DNA from: Chloroflexota bacterium
Lineage (GTDB): Bacteria; Chloroflexota; Anaerolineae; UBA4142; SHND01
Direction of reading: 5' to 3'
Length of the DNA stretch: 60,403 nucleotides
Assembly (NCBI GenBank): GCA_029778615.1
Contig: JAKOPZ010000207.1
Span: forward strand, 1-60,403
The notes under the pieces were generated by a model that worked only from the letters and a program-made list of their open reading frames with translations, ran no database searches and was not told the DNA's origin. A program made the position numbers and the translations under genes. Numbering within the stretch: the first letter of the stretch is position 1; each line of letters opens with the position of its first letter. This document shows, piece after piece, positions 44,797-53,555 of the stretch.

Positions 44797-46095
44797 TCAC
44801 ACCGCTTCCGTCGGTTGCGGGCTCAATAATATCTTGTCCACGCGTCGTCCATCCATATCCATCACTTCGATGCGCCAATGGTTCCATTCAAACACATCGC
44901 CCGCGCGCGGAATGCGCCCCAACATCGCCATCACGAAACCGCCTACGGTTTGATAATAGCCATCTTCTTCGTCAGGCAGTGACTTGAGTTCAAATTTTTC
45001 TTTGAACTCGTGCGTGGGCAGTTTCCCGTCCACCAAAAACGAGCCGTCCTGACGTTCGACCACTTCGGGTTCGTCTTCGTCCGCCGTCGCCGGAATTTCA
45101 CCGACCAGCGCTTCAATCAAATCCGTAATCGTAACCAAGCCGCTCACGGTCCCGTATTCATCGGTCACCATCGCAAGGTGCGTGCGTTCGGCTTTGAATT
45201 TTTCCAGCAAGTCCAATGCCGGCATTCCTTCCGGCACAAACAGCGCGGGTTTCATCGCGAGCGCGATGTTGATGGATTTTCCTTGCAAAGTTTGTTCAAT
45301 CAAATCTTTGGTCTGGACAATGCCGAGAAGATTATCAATCGTTCCGCGCATGACGGGATAACGCGAATGGTCGTACAATGTCAGTTTGCGGCGAATCGTT
45401 TTTTCGGAATCCTGTAAATCAAACGCGGCAATTTCGGTGCGCGGCGTCATCAACGCGTTTACCACCAAATCGCCCAAGCGAAATACGCGTCCCACAATTT
45501 CGCGTTCGGTGGGTTCGAACACGCCTGTCGCCGTGCCTTCGTCAATCAAATTCTTGACTTCTTCTTCGGTGACGGTTTGTTCCGTGGTCAACGACACATT
45601 CAACACGCGCAGCACCGCATCGGTTGACAAACTGAGAAAGCGAACGAGCGGCGCGGCAACGCGGGAAATGACGCGCATTGGGCGCGCGACACTCATCGCA
45701 AACTGTTCGGGGTTCGTGAGCGCGAGACGTTTCGGGACCAATTCACCAATCACGAGCGAGAGGTAGGTGATGACAATAACGACGATACCAAACGCGATTT
45801 GGTCCGCAAATGGCGCGAGGAAAGGAATTTGACGCAGCAGCACGGCGAGAGGCGCGGCGAGGGATGCGCCGCCGAACGCGCCCGCGAGAATGCCGACAAG
45901 GGTGATGCCAATTTGAACCGTCGAGAGGAAATTGCTCGGCTCCTGCGCCAATTCCAGCGCATCGTGCGCGCGCAGACTGCCCTCGTCTTCCAGCTGTTTC
46001 AAGCGCGCTTTGCGGGAAGACACGATGGCGATTTCGGCGAGCGCGAGCGCGCCGTTCGCCAAAAGCAGGAGCAGGATGATGATGATTTCTAGCAC
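44797..46095 (-). CDS. CNNM/CorC-type membrane transporter (DUF21-CBS-CorC)
   Basis: 432 aa from a GTG. Order: DUF21 membrane domain (1-190; EIAIVSSRKARLKQL, IGITLVGILAGAFGG, LVIGELVPKRLAL); two CBS repeats (200-330; MTPRTEIAAFD, LVTITDLIEALVGEI); the small CorC_HlyC domain (345-425). Proteins of this layout are implicated in Mg2+/Co2+ export or resistance. Confidence 0.92.
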   Translation of the reverse strand: MLEIIIILLLLLANGALALAEIAIVSSRKARLKQLEDEGSLRAHDALELAQEPSNFLSTVQIGITLVGILAGAFGGASLAAPLAVLLRQIPFLAPFADQIAFGIVVIVITYLSLVIGELVPKRLALTNPEQFAMSVARPMRVISRVAAPLVRFLSLSTDAVLRVLNVSLTTEQTVTEEEVKNLIDEGTATGVFEPTEREIVGRVFRLGDLVVNALMTPRTEIAAFDLQDSEKTIRRKLTLYDHSRYPVMRGTIDNLLGIVQTKDLIEQTLQGKSINIALAMKPALFVPEGMPALDLLEKFKAERTHLAMVTDEYGTVSGLVTITDLIEALVGEIPATADEDEPEVVERQDGSFLVDGKLPTHEFKEKFELKSLPDEEDGYYQTVGGFVMAMLGRIPRAGDVFEWNHWRIEVMDMDGRRVDKILLSPQPTEAV

Positions 46096-46160
46096 ATGTC
46101 AAAATGTATAACGACAATCGGAATGTTGACGAACGGTCAGACTTGACGTGGTAGGGGCAC

Positions 46161-46484
46161 TCAGGAGCGAATCATTGTCAGGAGCATCTTGAAAGGTTCG
46201 TTCGCGTTCAAAGCGTGCGGCTGATTCGCAGGCAAAATAATCGCTTGTCCCGTCTCTACTTCAAACGTTTCTTGCGCGATACGAACCTGCGCGCGCCCGT
46301 CCAAAATTTGCACGAGCGCGTCATACGGCGCGGTGTGTTCGCTCAAACTTTGTCCTTGCGCGAACGCAAACAACGTCACCGTGCCGCTCGGCTTGTTGAT
46401 GAGCGTACGGCTTACGATTGCATCATCCTGATATTGCGCGAGGGACGCGAGTTCCGCCACGCGCGCGACGAGGGTTTCGCTCAT
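46161..46484 (-). CDS. small cupin protein
   Basis: 107 aa from ATG 46484; the ten codons upstream are part of a REP-like element, so the longer frame is unlikely. One cupin barrel: LSEHTAPYDALVQILDGRAQVRI and ILPANQPHALNA. The first motif keeps a single His and Glu is absent, so metal binding may be incomplete. Function unknown. Confidence 0.75.
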   Translation of the reverse strand: MSETLVARVAELASLAQYQDDAIVSRTLINKPSGTVTLFAFAQGQSLSEHTAPYDALVQILDGRAQVRIAQETFEVETGQAIILPANQPHALNANEPFKMLLTMIRS

Positions 46485-46498
46485 GGAATTTAGGAAAA

Positions 46499-46545
46499 GT
46501 AGTAACGATTTCAATCGTTCGATTGACGAATCAATTCGTTACTAC
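46499..46545. repeat. GTAG palindrome with inner hairpin
   Basis: GTAGTAACGA opens and TCGTTACTAC closes; inside TCAATCG faces CGATTGA. Same head as the element at 14508. Confidence 0.8.
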
Positions 46546-46553
46546 GCACGAGT

Positions 46554-47612
46554 TTAGAAAAACACTTTTGCCAAACTCAACGCGCCTTGTTTCCACGGTA
46601 CGCGGTGCGAGACACCCGACGCGTTTTTGAATTTGTCCATGTTGGTCACGTACCACTGATAGTTTCGAATCAACGCGTCTTTGTTGGAATACTTGGGCGC
46701 GAATCCAAACGTGTTGCGCGCTTTGTCAATCGAAACGAACGATTCTTTGCCCACTGTTTCATAAATCCACGGATAGAGTGGCGAGAGTCCAACGGCGGAT
46801 AAGGCTTTGAGCGCGAGAATTGCAGGACCCTCGGGAATCGGAATTATTTTCTTGCCGTGTCCTGCGTAATCCAGCACCGCCTGAAAATCCGATTTCGGCG
46901 TGCCAAATTCTTTCGCGCCGACATTAAACGTATCGTTCACCGTTTCGCACGGCAGCGTCGCGCACGCGTAAATCGCATCGCACAAATCTTCGACGGCGAG
47001 ATATTGGTACGGATTGTTGCCGCTGCCGAGCACGGGAAAATTTTTCCCTTCGTACGCCCATTCGTACAACATCGCAAACACGCCAAGCCGTTCGGGTCCG
47101 ATAAAGGACTTGGGACGCAGAACGGGAACGCACATGCCTTGCGCTCGAAATTCGTTTACAACCTCTTCGGCTTGAACTTTAGCTTCGCCATACGGACCGA
47201 CGCCAACCATTTTGTCCGTTTCGAGCAGCGGATGATGGTCAGGAATTCCATACACGGCGGTACTGGAAATATGAATCACGCGCGGGAACGAAGCGGCGTT
47301 CGTTCCATACTGTTTCGCCGCTTGCATCACATTGCGCGTGCCGTCGACATCGGTCGTGTAAATATCTTCGGGTTTGTACAAGGGCAGCGCCGCCGCCGTA
47401 TGAATGACGACATCTACCCCATTCATCGCCGCGTTCAATTGTTCCAGATTGCGAATGTCGCCGCGAATATCCGTGACTCGGTCTTTGCAATCGGGATAAT
47501 CGAACGGGGCGAGGTCATACGAAATGACGCGTTCGTTTTTTGCTAAAAGATGCCGCGCGAGATTGATACCCAAAAATCCCGCGCCGCCGGTGATGAGAAA
47601 GGTTTTGGTCAA
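46554..47612 (-). CDS. NAD-dependent epimerase/dehydratase (extended SDR)
   Basis: 352 aa. [25 protein letters not shown], and a YGEAK Tyr-x-x-x-Lys motif in [12 protein letters not shown]. The C-terminal substrate domain includes FNVGAKEF. The substrate cannot be read from sequence. It is a different subfamily from the SDR at 26771. Confidence 0.88.
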   Translation of the reverse strand: MTKTFLITGGAGFLGINLARHLLAKNERVISYDLAPFDYPDCKDRVTDIRGDIRNLEQLNAAMNGVDVVIHTAAALPLYKPEDIYTTDVDGTRNVMQAAKQYGTNAASFPRVIHISSTAVYGIPDHHPLLETDKMVGVGPYGEAKVQAEEVVNEFRAQGMCVPVLRPKSFIGPERLGVFAMLYEWAYEGKNFPVLGSGNNPYQYLAVEDLCDAIYACATLPCETVNDTFNVGAKEFGTPKSDFQAVLDYAGHGKKIIPIPEGPAILALKALSAVGLSPLYPWIYETVGKESFVSIDKARNTFGFAPKYSNKDALIRNYQWYVTNMDKFKNASGVSHRVPWKQGALSLAKVFF

Positions 47613-47660
47613 ACGTCCTCCAGAAATGCAACAGTTTCTTGAATTGACGCGTCCTAGTTT

Positions 47661-48161
47661 TTATTCAGCACGGTACGCCGAAACTAATGCTTGTTCCAAT
47701 TCTCGACGGGTGAAATTCGCGTTCAAGGTGACATCCACTCGAGGTGAGTTCCCGTATCCGTCCCATCCCTCTACTCGAACATTGTGTCCAACTTCAACCT
47801 TCGCTACGTTACCTGCATCGTCGGGCAAGATTTTCACAAAATAAGCACCAAGCGCAGCGGAAGCTTCAGCAAAACCCCAAGGATGTAGAGACAGTTTGTT
47901 TACTGTGTACTTTTGCTGTCGCGTTGTCTTTTTGTGTTCCTGTGTAGTAACCCAAGAAATCACCGTATAAGTGCCTAACACTTTTACGAACTCTTCCAGC
48001 ACGTTATTTACCATCGGTGCAAGTTGCTCCACATGTTTACGAAATGTTGCTTCAGCGAGTTGACGTTGTCTCGTTTTGTCAGCCTCGCGTTTGGATTCCT
48101 CTTGCCGAAGCTTTTTAGATTGTTCAACCAAATTCCGAAGTTCGTCAAATGGGTCTGCCAT
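47661..48161 (-). CDS. unknown protein with coiled-coil N-terminus
   Basis: 166 aa from ATG 48161, which has a near-perfect GGAGG 7 bases ahead. Residues 1-45 are charged and helical (LVEQSKKLRQEESKREADKTRQ); the rest is beta-rich. No family recognised. The frame stays open upstream to ATG 48257, and that extension reads YDFSKAVRGKFYRADTRLKLP, which resembles the start of a widespread small antitoxin family (YDFSxxxRGKFYRP). It may be an antitoxin remnant joined in frame. Part of a lower-GC cassette with the two genes at 48271 and 48680. Confidence 0.6.
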   Translation of the reverse strand: MADPFDELRNLVEQSKKLRQEESKREADKTRQRQLAEATFRKHVEQLAPMVNNVLEEFVKVLGTYTVISWVTTQEHKKTTRQQKYTVNKLSLHPWGFAEASAALGAYFVKILPDDAGNVAKVEVGHNVRVEGWDGYGNSPRVDVTLNANFTRRELEQALVSAYRAE

Positions 48162-48270
48162 TTTCCGCCTCCTTCGCTTCATAGGCAACTTGAGACGCGT
48201 ATCGGCGCGATAGAATTTTCCGCGCACGGCTTTGGAGAAATCGTATTTTCCTTCCATTGCGCTATTACGC

Positions 48271-48720
48271 TCAATCCTCTTTTTCAATCAGTGCATAAAA
48301 CTGTTCCATACCAATCCATGCCAACATGAATTCACCCACCGAAATTTTCTGCGGCGCGTCAGCAAACGCGGGGTCATTGATGAAAATCTCTTTTCCCTCA
48401 ATTCCGACCACAACAACCGCGTGATTGTTCGCTTCGTCCCAATACGAGAGCTCTCCTGTCTTGACAAAGGCGATTGGTGGGAGGTTGCGCTCCAAATGCA
48501 AACGGAGTGTTTCGATTTCACCACTCGCTGTCAGTACCTTGACACCAAGCGATTGCAGGTACTGTAGATTCTGAAAGTTTGCCCCAAACGGAGTAATTCG
48601 TAACAAATCAAGCAAACGATCATACTCGAATGAAACATCAAGATAGTCCAGCACCATCGCTGCGCAGGCGGCAAGACAATCAGACGACTGCAACTGCTTG
48701 CGATGAGAGACGGGTAGCAA
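48271..48720 (-). CDS. C39-like cysteine peptidase domain protein
   Basis: About 149 aa from a TTG at 48720 (start uncertain; the frame is open to 48801 and overlaps the next gene). KQLQSSDCLAACAAMVLDYL gives the oxyanion Gln and nucleophile Cys, NNHAVVVVGI the His and INDPAF the Asp of a papain-like C39 fold. It lacks a transporter partner. C39 domains usually cleave double-glycine leader peptides; here it stands alone, so the substrate is unknown. Confidence 0.7.
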   Translation of the reverse strand: MLPVSHRKQLQSSDCLAACAAMVLDYLDVSFEYDRLLDLLRITPFGANFQNLQYLQSLGVKVLTASGEIETLRLHLERNLPPIAFVKTGELSYWDEANNHAVVVVGIEGKEIFINDPAFADAPQKISVGEFMLAWIGMEQFYALIEKED

Positions 48721-49057
48721 TGATATTCGCGCGCTCCTGCATCTTGGAAATTTGTTCTTCAGTAAGCGGGATGACTTGCCCCGTCTGTGCGTCCACCTCA
48801 ATTTTACCTAACGTCCCAATTTCACCGAGACGCGGGTAGTTGAAATGCACAGCGAAACGCCACACAGGTTGTTTGCTTAGAACAAGTGTTGGCTTTCCTG
48901 GCATTGTCATCATCGTCACGTTCATCGCAAGATACACATTTGCGCGTCGCGTCGCAACAATAGGCGACACCGCAATCGCACAATCAAAATTACCTGTGAC
49001 GCGATGCGAATCATTCGCTGCCCATTCTTGATCTATTTCGAGCATGACTTGGAACAT
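48680..49057 (-). CDS. unknown protein upstream of the C39-like peptidase
   Basis: 125 aa from ATG 49057 (AGGTG ahead). No signal peptide. The central part is beta-rich (VWRFAVHFNYPRLG), and LGKIEVDAQTGQVI near the C-terminus is a PepSY-like strand-turn-strand. It overlaps the peptidase start by about 40 bp, which implies coupled translation. Family not recognised. Confidence 0.6.
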   Translation of the reverse strand: MFQVMLEIDQEWAANDSHRVTGNFDCAIAVSPIVATRRANVYLAMNVTMMTMPGKPTLVLSKQPVWRFAVHFNYPRLGEIGTLGKIEVDAQTGQVIPLTEEQISKMQERANIIATRLSSQAVAVV

Positions 49058-49111
49058 GGCACACCTACTTTCTATCTCCATCACGCGTTAGAGAACGCGT
49101 ACTACGAGCGT

Positions 49112-50911
49112 TTATTTCAACTCCATCCCCTTGCTCTCCACCAACCGCTTCGCCATCCCAACAAACTGTTCCAACGGCATCGCTTTCAAATCTTCGTTTG
49201 TGCGCAAGCGAACCGAGACCGCGCCTGCTTCCGCTTCTTTGTCGCCGACGACGAGCATGTACGGAATTTTCATCAACTGCGCGTCGCGGATTTTCGCGTT
49301 CATGCGTTCGTTGCGCGCATCTACTTGGACGCGGAATCCTTGCGCGGACAATTTCTTTTCCACCGCACGCGCGTAATCTACGTGACGGTCGGCAATCGGA
49401 ATAATTTTTGCTTGCACGGGCGCGAGCCACAAGGGAAACGCGCCCGCGTAATGTTCGATGAGGACGCCAAAGAATCGTTCCATCGAACCGAACGGCGCGC
49501 GATGCAACACGACGGGCGTTTGCGCTTTGCCATCCGCGTCAATGTATTCGAGTTCAAAACGGCGCGGCAGTTGAAAGTCCACTTGAATCGTCGTGCATTG
49601 CCACTTGCGTCCGAGCGCATCTTTAATCATGATGTCGAGCGCGGGTCCGTAGAATTTCGCTTCGCCTTCCGCGACGATATATTCCATATCACGCGAATCA
49701 AGCGCGCGCTTGATGTCATTTTCCGCGTTCGTCCAGGTTTCATCATCGCCGAGATATTTCGTTTTGTTTTTTGGGTCACGCACGGAGACCCATGCTTCAA
49801 ATTCCGAAAAGCCGAGCGTGTGAAATTGTTCCATCGTTTGGTCGAGGACGTTCAAAAATTCATCTTGAATTTGCGCGGGCGTGACGAAAAGGTGCGCGTC
49901 GTCTTGGGTGAAACCGCGCACGCGCAGCAACCCCGCCAATTCCCCCGAACTCTCGCGGCGGTACACCGTCGCGTTTTCGGCAATGCGAATCGGCAAATCT
50001 TTGTACGAGCGCAGCGCGTTTTTATACACCATCATGTGCATCGGACAATTCATCGGTTTCACGAGATAGTCCACACCGTCAATATCCATCGGCGCGTACA
50101 TTTTTTCGCCGTACAAATCCCAATGCCCGCTCGTAATCCACAATTGCTTTTTGCCCATGTGCGGCGAATAGACATGTTGATAGCCGCGCGCGACTTGATT
50201 TTCGATAATGTAATTTTCGAGAATGCGCCGCGCTGTCGCGCCATTCGGCAGCCAAATCGGCAAACCTGAACCGACTTCATCCGCAACGATAAACAATTCC
50301 AATTCGCGTCCGAGTTTGCGATGGTCGCGCTTTTTTGCCTCTTCGAGTTTCCACAAATAATCGTCCAACTCTTTTTTGGACTGCCACGCCGTGCCATAAA
50401 TGCGCGTGAGTTGTGGATTCTTTTCGTTCCCGCGCCAATACGCGCCCGCGATGCTCAACAGCTTGAACGCGTCGTCGGGAACCTCTGCCGTGTCGTGAAC
50501 ATGCGGACCCGCGCACAAATCGGTGAAGGTGTCGTGTTGATAAATCGAAACTTCGTCCGTTGGTTTCGCTTGTTCTTCGCCGTGAAGTCCCAGTTCACCT
50601 TTTGCAATCGCGTCAATCAATTCCAACTTGAACGGTTGTTCTCGAAAATTTTCGCGCGCTTGCGCCACCGATTGCGTGCTGTGATTGAATTTGTGTTTGC
50701 CGCGAATAATTTCCTTCATGCGATTTTCAATCGCGGGAAAATCTTCGGGCGTAATCGAGCGCGGCAAAAGAAAATCGTAATAGAACCCGTTTTCAATCGC
50801 GGGTCCGATTCCAAATTTAGTTCCCGGAAAAATATCCAACACCGCTTCCGCCATGATGTGCGCGGCGGAATGTCTCAATGGGCGGAGTGCCTCGCTATTA
50901 TCCATCGCCAT
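49112..50911 (-). CDS. thrS: threonyl-tRNA synthetase without TGS domain
   Basis: 599 aa. Begins directly with the editing domain (LRHSAAHIMAEAV and CAGPHVHDT), then class II motif 1, NCPMHMMVYKNALRSYKDLPIR with the zinc Cys, motif 2 (ENATVYRRESSGELAGLLRVRGFTQDDAH), motif 3 (VLHRAPFGSMERFFGVLIEHY) and the anticodon domain (IPYMLVVGDKEAEAGAVSVR). The N-terminal TGS domain (about 60 aa) is lacking. Charges tRNA-Thr. A heptad array abuts the start. Confidence 0.95.
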   Translation of the reverse strand: MAMDNSEALRPLRHSAAHIMAEAVLDIFPGTKFGIGPAIENGFYYDFLLPRSITPEDFPAIENRMKEIIRGKHKFNHSTQSVAQARENFREQPFKLELIDAIAKGELGLHGEEQAKPTDEVSIYQHDTFTDLCAGPHVHDTAEVPDDAFKLLSIAGAYWRGNEKNPQLTRIYGTAWQSKKELDDYLWKLEEAKKRDHRKLGRELELFIVADEVGSGLPIWLPNGATARRILENYIIENQVARGYQHVYSPHMGKKQLWITSGHWDLYGEKMYAPMDIDGVDYLVKPMNCPMHMMVYKNALRSYKDLPIRIAENATVYRRESSGELAGLLRVRGFTQDDAHLFVTPAQIQDEFLNVLDQTMEQFHTLGFSEFEAWVSVRDPKNKTKYLGDDETWTNAENDIKRALDSRDMEYIVAEGEAKFYGPALDIMIKDALGRKWQCTTIQVDFQLPRRFELEYIDADGKAQTPVVLHRAPFGSMERFFGVLIEHYAGAFPLWLAPVQAKIIPIADRHVDYARAVEKKLSAQGFRVQVDARNERMNAKIRDAQLMKIPYMLVVGDKEAEAGAVSVRLRTNEDLKAMPLEQFVGMAKRLVESKGMELK

Positions 50912-50918
50912 ACATTTC

Positions 50919-51005
50919 GGGAGACTAGAGACTAGAGATTAGAGATTCCTCACTCCGTTCGGAATGACACTTCTCCAGTCTCTAGTCTCCAGTCTCTAAT
51001 CTTCC
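50919..51005. repeat. heptad array, two arms (GGAGACT family)
   Basis: Left arm GGAGACT/AGAGACT/AGAGATT (50919-50950), a centre that includes CCGTTCGGAATGACA, and a right arm (AGTCTCT, AGTCTCC). It holds the stop codon of the gene at 50996. Confidence 0.85.
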
Positions 51006-51661
51006 TTTTCAATCGTAAAAAATTCGCCCGTTTCCAAAATCATGTATGTTTCGAGATACGCGGTCGCGTCGTCGTGTTTTGCCACGCGCACAGCTGCGCC
51101 GCGATTCAATGCCGCTTCGGTGAGCTCGTTCAATTTCATTTGCGTTTTTTGAATGCCAAGCAACCGAATCATGTGTTCCGCGAATTTGGATTGGTACGCG
51201 CGCCGATTGCCTTCGCCGCGTCCTTGCGGTTCGGGAATTTTCACTACGGCTATATCATCCGCGTCCACGCCGCCTTCCACCAAAACTTCGGGCGTACGGA
51301 ATCTGCCGTGTTCGTATTCAAAAAACGGCACTTGAGCTTTTTCATATGCCGCAATCAGTTTCGCCGCGACATCAGGATTTTTCGGCTGCCCGCGTCCGAT
51401 AAAATTCACGTACGCGGCGCTGATTAAATCCATCGGCGCGATTTTCACTTTGGCGGTGTCCACTTTGGCGCGCAACAAGACGTAGCTCGGATTTTCGTCA
51501 TAGCCCATGACATCTTCGTCAGGATAACGCCACAAGTACGCGGCGTTGTTGCGCGAGGGAACATCGAACATGAAATACTTGGAACCGGGCTTGATGCCTT
51601 CATCCGAAATCGAGTCGAGGTCATCACTGCGCGCGTAATGATACAAATCAATGGTTGCCAC
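50996..51661 (-). CDS. unknown protein with ADP-ribosyltransferase-like N-terminus
   Basis: 221 aa from a GTG with AAGGAG 6 bases ahead. IDLYHYARSDDLDSISDEGIKPGSKYF follows the opening pattern (Y-H-x...L..I...G) of the DarT/KptA-type ADP-ribosyltransferase fold, and YVLLRAKVD could be a later strand. The match is by pattern only. It starts 9 bp after the MazF-like gene and so belongs to that toxin-antitoxin unit. The TAG stop is inside a heptad array. Confidence 0.55.
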   Translation of the reverse strand: MATIDLYHYARSDDLDSISDEGIKPGSKYFMFDVPSRNNAAYLWRYPDEDVMGYDENPSYVLLRAKVDTAKVKIAPMDLISAAYVNFIGRGQPKNPDVAAKLIAAYEKAQVPFFEYEHGRFRTPEVLVEGGVDADDIAVVKIPEPQGRGEGNRRAYQSKFAEHMIRLLGIQKTQMKLNELTEAALNRGAAVRVAKHDDATAYLETYMILETGEFFTIEKED

Positions 51662-51670
51662 TATTGCTCC

Positions 51671-52021
51671 TTATTCATAGTTGCTTTGGTTTGGGATTTT
51701 CATTTCTAATCCCAATGTATGACGCAATGCCTTGTCTATTTCGTCCATCGGCAATGTTCCAATTTTTCGGTCAATCGCAATCTCCAAAATCGTCGCCAGA
51801 TTATCTGTCATCACAACCGAATCGGTGAGCAGTCCCGACTGCTTGCCTTTATCACTATTCAAAGTTACATGAACGCGGCTTGGATGGTTTGCGCGAAACA
51901 CCCTGCTTGTTATCATCGCGACAATGATTTGAGGCAAACCCGTTTCCAAGCTCTCGGCTTGGATGATAAGCGCGGGACGCGTTTTAGCAGTCCGCAAGTC
52001 TGAATTTGGAAACAACACCAA
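51671..52021 (-). pseudogene. MazF/PemK-like toxin with damaged start
   Basis: The conserved FPNSDLRTAKTRPALII and the rest of the fold are present (116 codons). The upstream frame reads RGDVVLV, the normal first strand of PemK toxins, but the in-frame stop lies just ahead of it and no ATG, GTG or TTG precedes RGD. Only a TTG at 52021 or the following GTG could start it, losing the first strand. Activity is doubtful. A start on a rare codon cannot be excluded. Confidence 0.7.
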
Positions 52022-52286
52022 AACAACATCGCCGCGTTTTTAAGGCGGCTTTGACGGCGTCATAGTCGTCATAGATGCTCATTTCTGGGCTGTCCCAATC
52101 CTCAACAAACGCGGCGAAGGTGCCGCGCAATTCTGCTGCTTGCTGCGCGTCAATCCCGTGTTCGCGCAAATCAATGAGCCCGCGTTCGAGGAATGTGACA
52201 ATGACGTACGTCTCCTCACGAACATCCTGCGGTGGTTCAATCAATTCAATCTTGCCGTGGCGATAAATCCCTTGAACACTCAACAT
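51984..52286 (-). CDS. antitoxin of the MazF/PemK pair, read through into the toxin frame
   Basis: 100 aa; AAGGAG lies 7 bases before the ATG. YRHGKIELIEPPQDVREETYVIVTFLE and DWDSPEMSIYDDYDAVKAALK match a common antitoxin family that normally ends there. Here 16 further codons (RRCCFGVVSKFRLADC) are read out of frame across the toxin start. This fits a small deletion that removed the antitoxin stop and the toxin ATG together. Confidence 0.7.
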   Translation of the reverse strand: MLSVQGIYRHGKIELIEPPQDVREETYVIVTFLERGLIDLREHGIDAQQAAELRGTFAAFVEDWDSPEMSIYDDYDAVKAALKTRRCCFGVVSKFRLADC

Positions 52287-52386
52287 TTTTCTTGCTCCTT
52301 GCTTTGTACATAAACAAGTGCAATTGCATTTTCCATTGCTTTACGATTTTAGCACAACTTGAAAAAACGTCTGCTCGTGAGATTGT

Positions 52387-52430
52387 CGGTTGGGCTGCGA
52401 CTATCCGACAATCCGACCAGCAGACAATCC
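52387..52430. repeat. octad array (GTCGGATT family)
   Basis: Four to five units on the minus strand (GTCGGATT, GTCTGCTG, GTCGGATA). They encode the last residues and the TAG stop of asd. Same word as at 6023. Confidence 0.8.
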
Positions 52431-53543
52431 GACATTATTCAACATTCCTTGTGCGTACAACAATTCCGCATTCAACACCGTCGCGCCTGCCGCGCCGCGC
52501 AATGTATTGTGTCCGAGCAAGACGAATTTGTAATCCAATACATTGCACTCGCGCAAACGTCCGATGATTGTCGCCATGCCTTTTTCGGCGTCGCGGTCGA
52601 GTTTCACTTGCGGGCGGTCCTTTTCGCGACGATACACGGTTGGACGATTCGGCGCGAGCGGCAAATTCAATTCTTGCGGCAGTCCGCGAAATTCATCGAA
52701 TGCGGCGATGATGTCACCCGCGCTTGGTTTGTTGGCAACTCCGTTGCCTTCAAATTCCACACTCACAGTTTCCAAATGCCCATCGCGCGTCGCAACGCGA
52801 TTGCAGTGCGCGCTGATTCGAATATCCGCGTATTCGATTGCTAAATCGGAGACTGGAGACCGGAGACTCCCTCCATTTCCCTCATTTCCTTTCAACCTTC
52901 CCAAGAATTTCACCGTCTCCGTTTCGACTTTGTCTTCTTCACCGCCAATATACGGGACAACGTTATCAATAATATCGAGCGACGCGACGCCGGGATAGCC
53001 CGCGCCCGATAACGCTTGCATCGAAGTCACGAGAACTTTTTTCAAACCGAAACGTTTGTGCAGCGGCGCGAGTCCGAGCGCGAGATGAATTGTCGTGCAG
53101 TTGCCGTTGCAAATAATGTAACCGTCACTCGCGTATTTTTTCTTTTGAGTTTCCGCGAGCGCGAGATGTTCGGGATTCACTTCAGGAATCACGAGCGGCA
53201 CATCCGCGTCCATCCGATGCGGCGACGCGTTGGATGAAACAATCGCGCCGCGTTTTGCGAACGCGACTTCAAGTTCACCCGCAATGTCCGTCGGCAGCGC
53301 GGAAAATACGAGCGGCGCTTGCACGCGTTCGGGGTCGCTCGGCAATACCGTCATTTGCGCGAGACGTTCGGGAATTTCAAACGGCAGCTGCCATTTCGCC
53401 GCATCGCCGTATTTTTTCCCAACGGAATTGTCGCTCGCCGCGAGTTCCGCAATTTCAAACCACGGATGATTCGCCAATAACGTAATAAAGCGTTGTCCCA
53501 CCAATCCTGTTGCGCCAAGAATGGCGACGGGGATTTTGTTCAT
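52401..53543 (-). CDS. asd: aspartate-semialdehyde dehydrogenase
   Basis: 380 aa. ILGATGLVGQRFITLL (NADP loop), SSNASPHRMDADVPLVIPEVNPEHL, CNGNCTTI with the catalytic Cys, and SAHCNRVATRDGH with the substrate residues mark the archaeal/yeast-type branch. Reduces aspartyl phosphate to the semialdehyde for Lys, Thr and Met. A stretch KGNEGNGGSLRSPVSDL is partly encoded by a heptad array (52847-52874), and the C-terminal NVGLSAGRIVG by an octad array. It follows lysC at 30 bp. Confidence 0.94.
   Translation of the reverse strand: MNKIPVAILGATGLVGQRFITLLANHPWFEIAELAASDNSVGKKYGDAAKWQLPFEIPERLAQMTVLPSDPERVQAPLVFSALPTDIAGELEVAFAKRGAIVSSNASPHRMDADVPLVIPEVNPEHLALAETQKKKYASDGYIICNGNCTTIHLALGLAPLHKRFGLKKVLVTSMQALSGAGYPGVASLDIIDNVVPYIGGEEDKVETETVKFLGRLKGNEGNGGSLRSPVSDLAIEYADIRISAHCNRVATRDGHLETVSVEFEGNGVANKPSAGDIIAAFDEFRGLPQELNLPLAPNRPTVYRREKDRPQVKLDRDAEKGMATIIGRLRECNVLDYKFVLLGHNTLRGAAGATVLNAELLYAQGMLNNVGLSAGRIVG
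52847..52874. repeat. heptad array inside asd (GGAGACT family)
   Basis: Units CGGAGAC, TGGAGAC, CGGAGAC and TCCCTCC on the plus strand; in frame within asd, lengthening a surface loop. Confidence 0.75.
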
Positions 53544-53555
53544 TTCGCTTTTCTC

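Noticed and set aside
49004-50269. 421-codon plus-strand frame antisense to thrS
   Set aside because: thrS motifs are complete on the minus strand; the antisense product is Arg/His/Phe-rich nonsense.
36088-50999. Heptad arrays considered as a CRISPR array
   Set aside because: Units are 7-8 bp with no unique spacers of 25-40 bp, arrays are short and scattered, and no cas gene is present.
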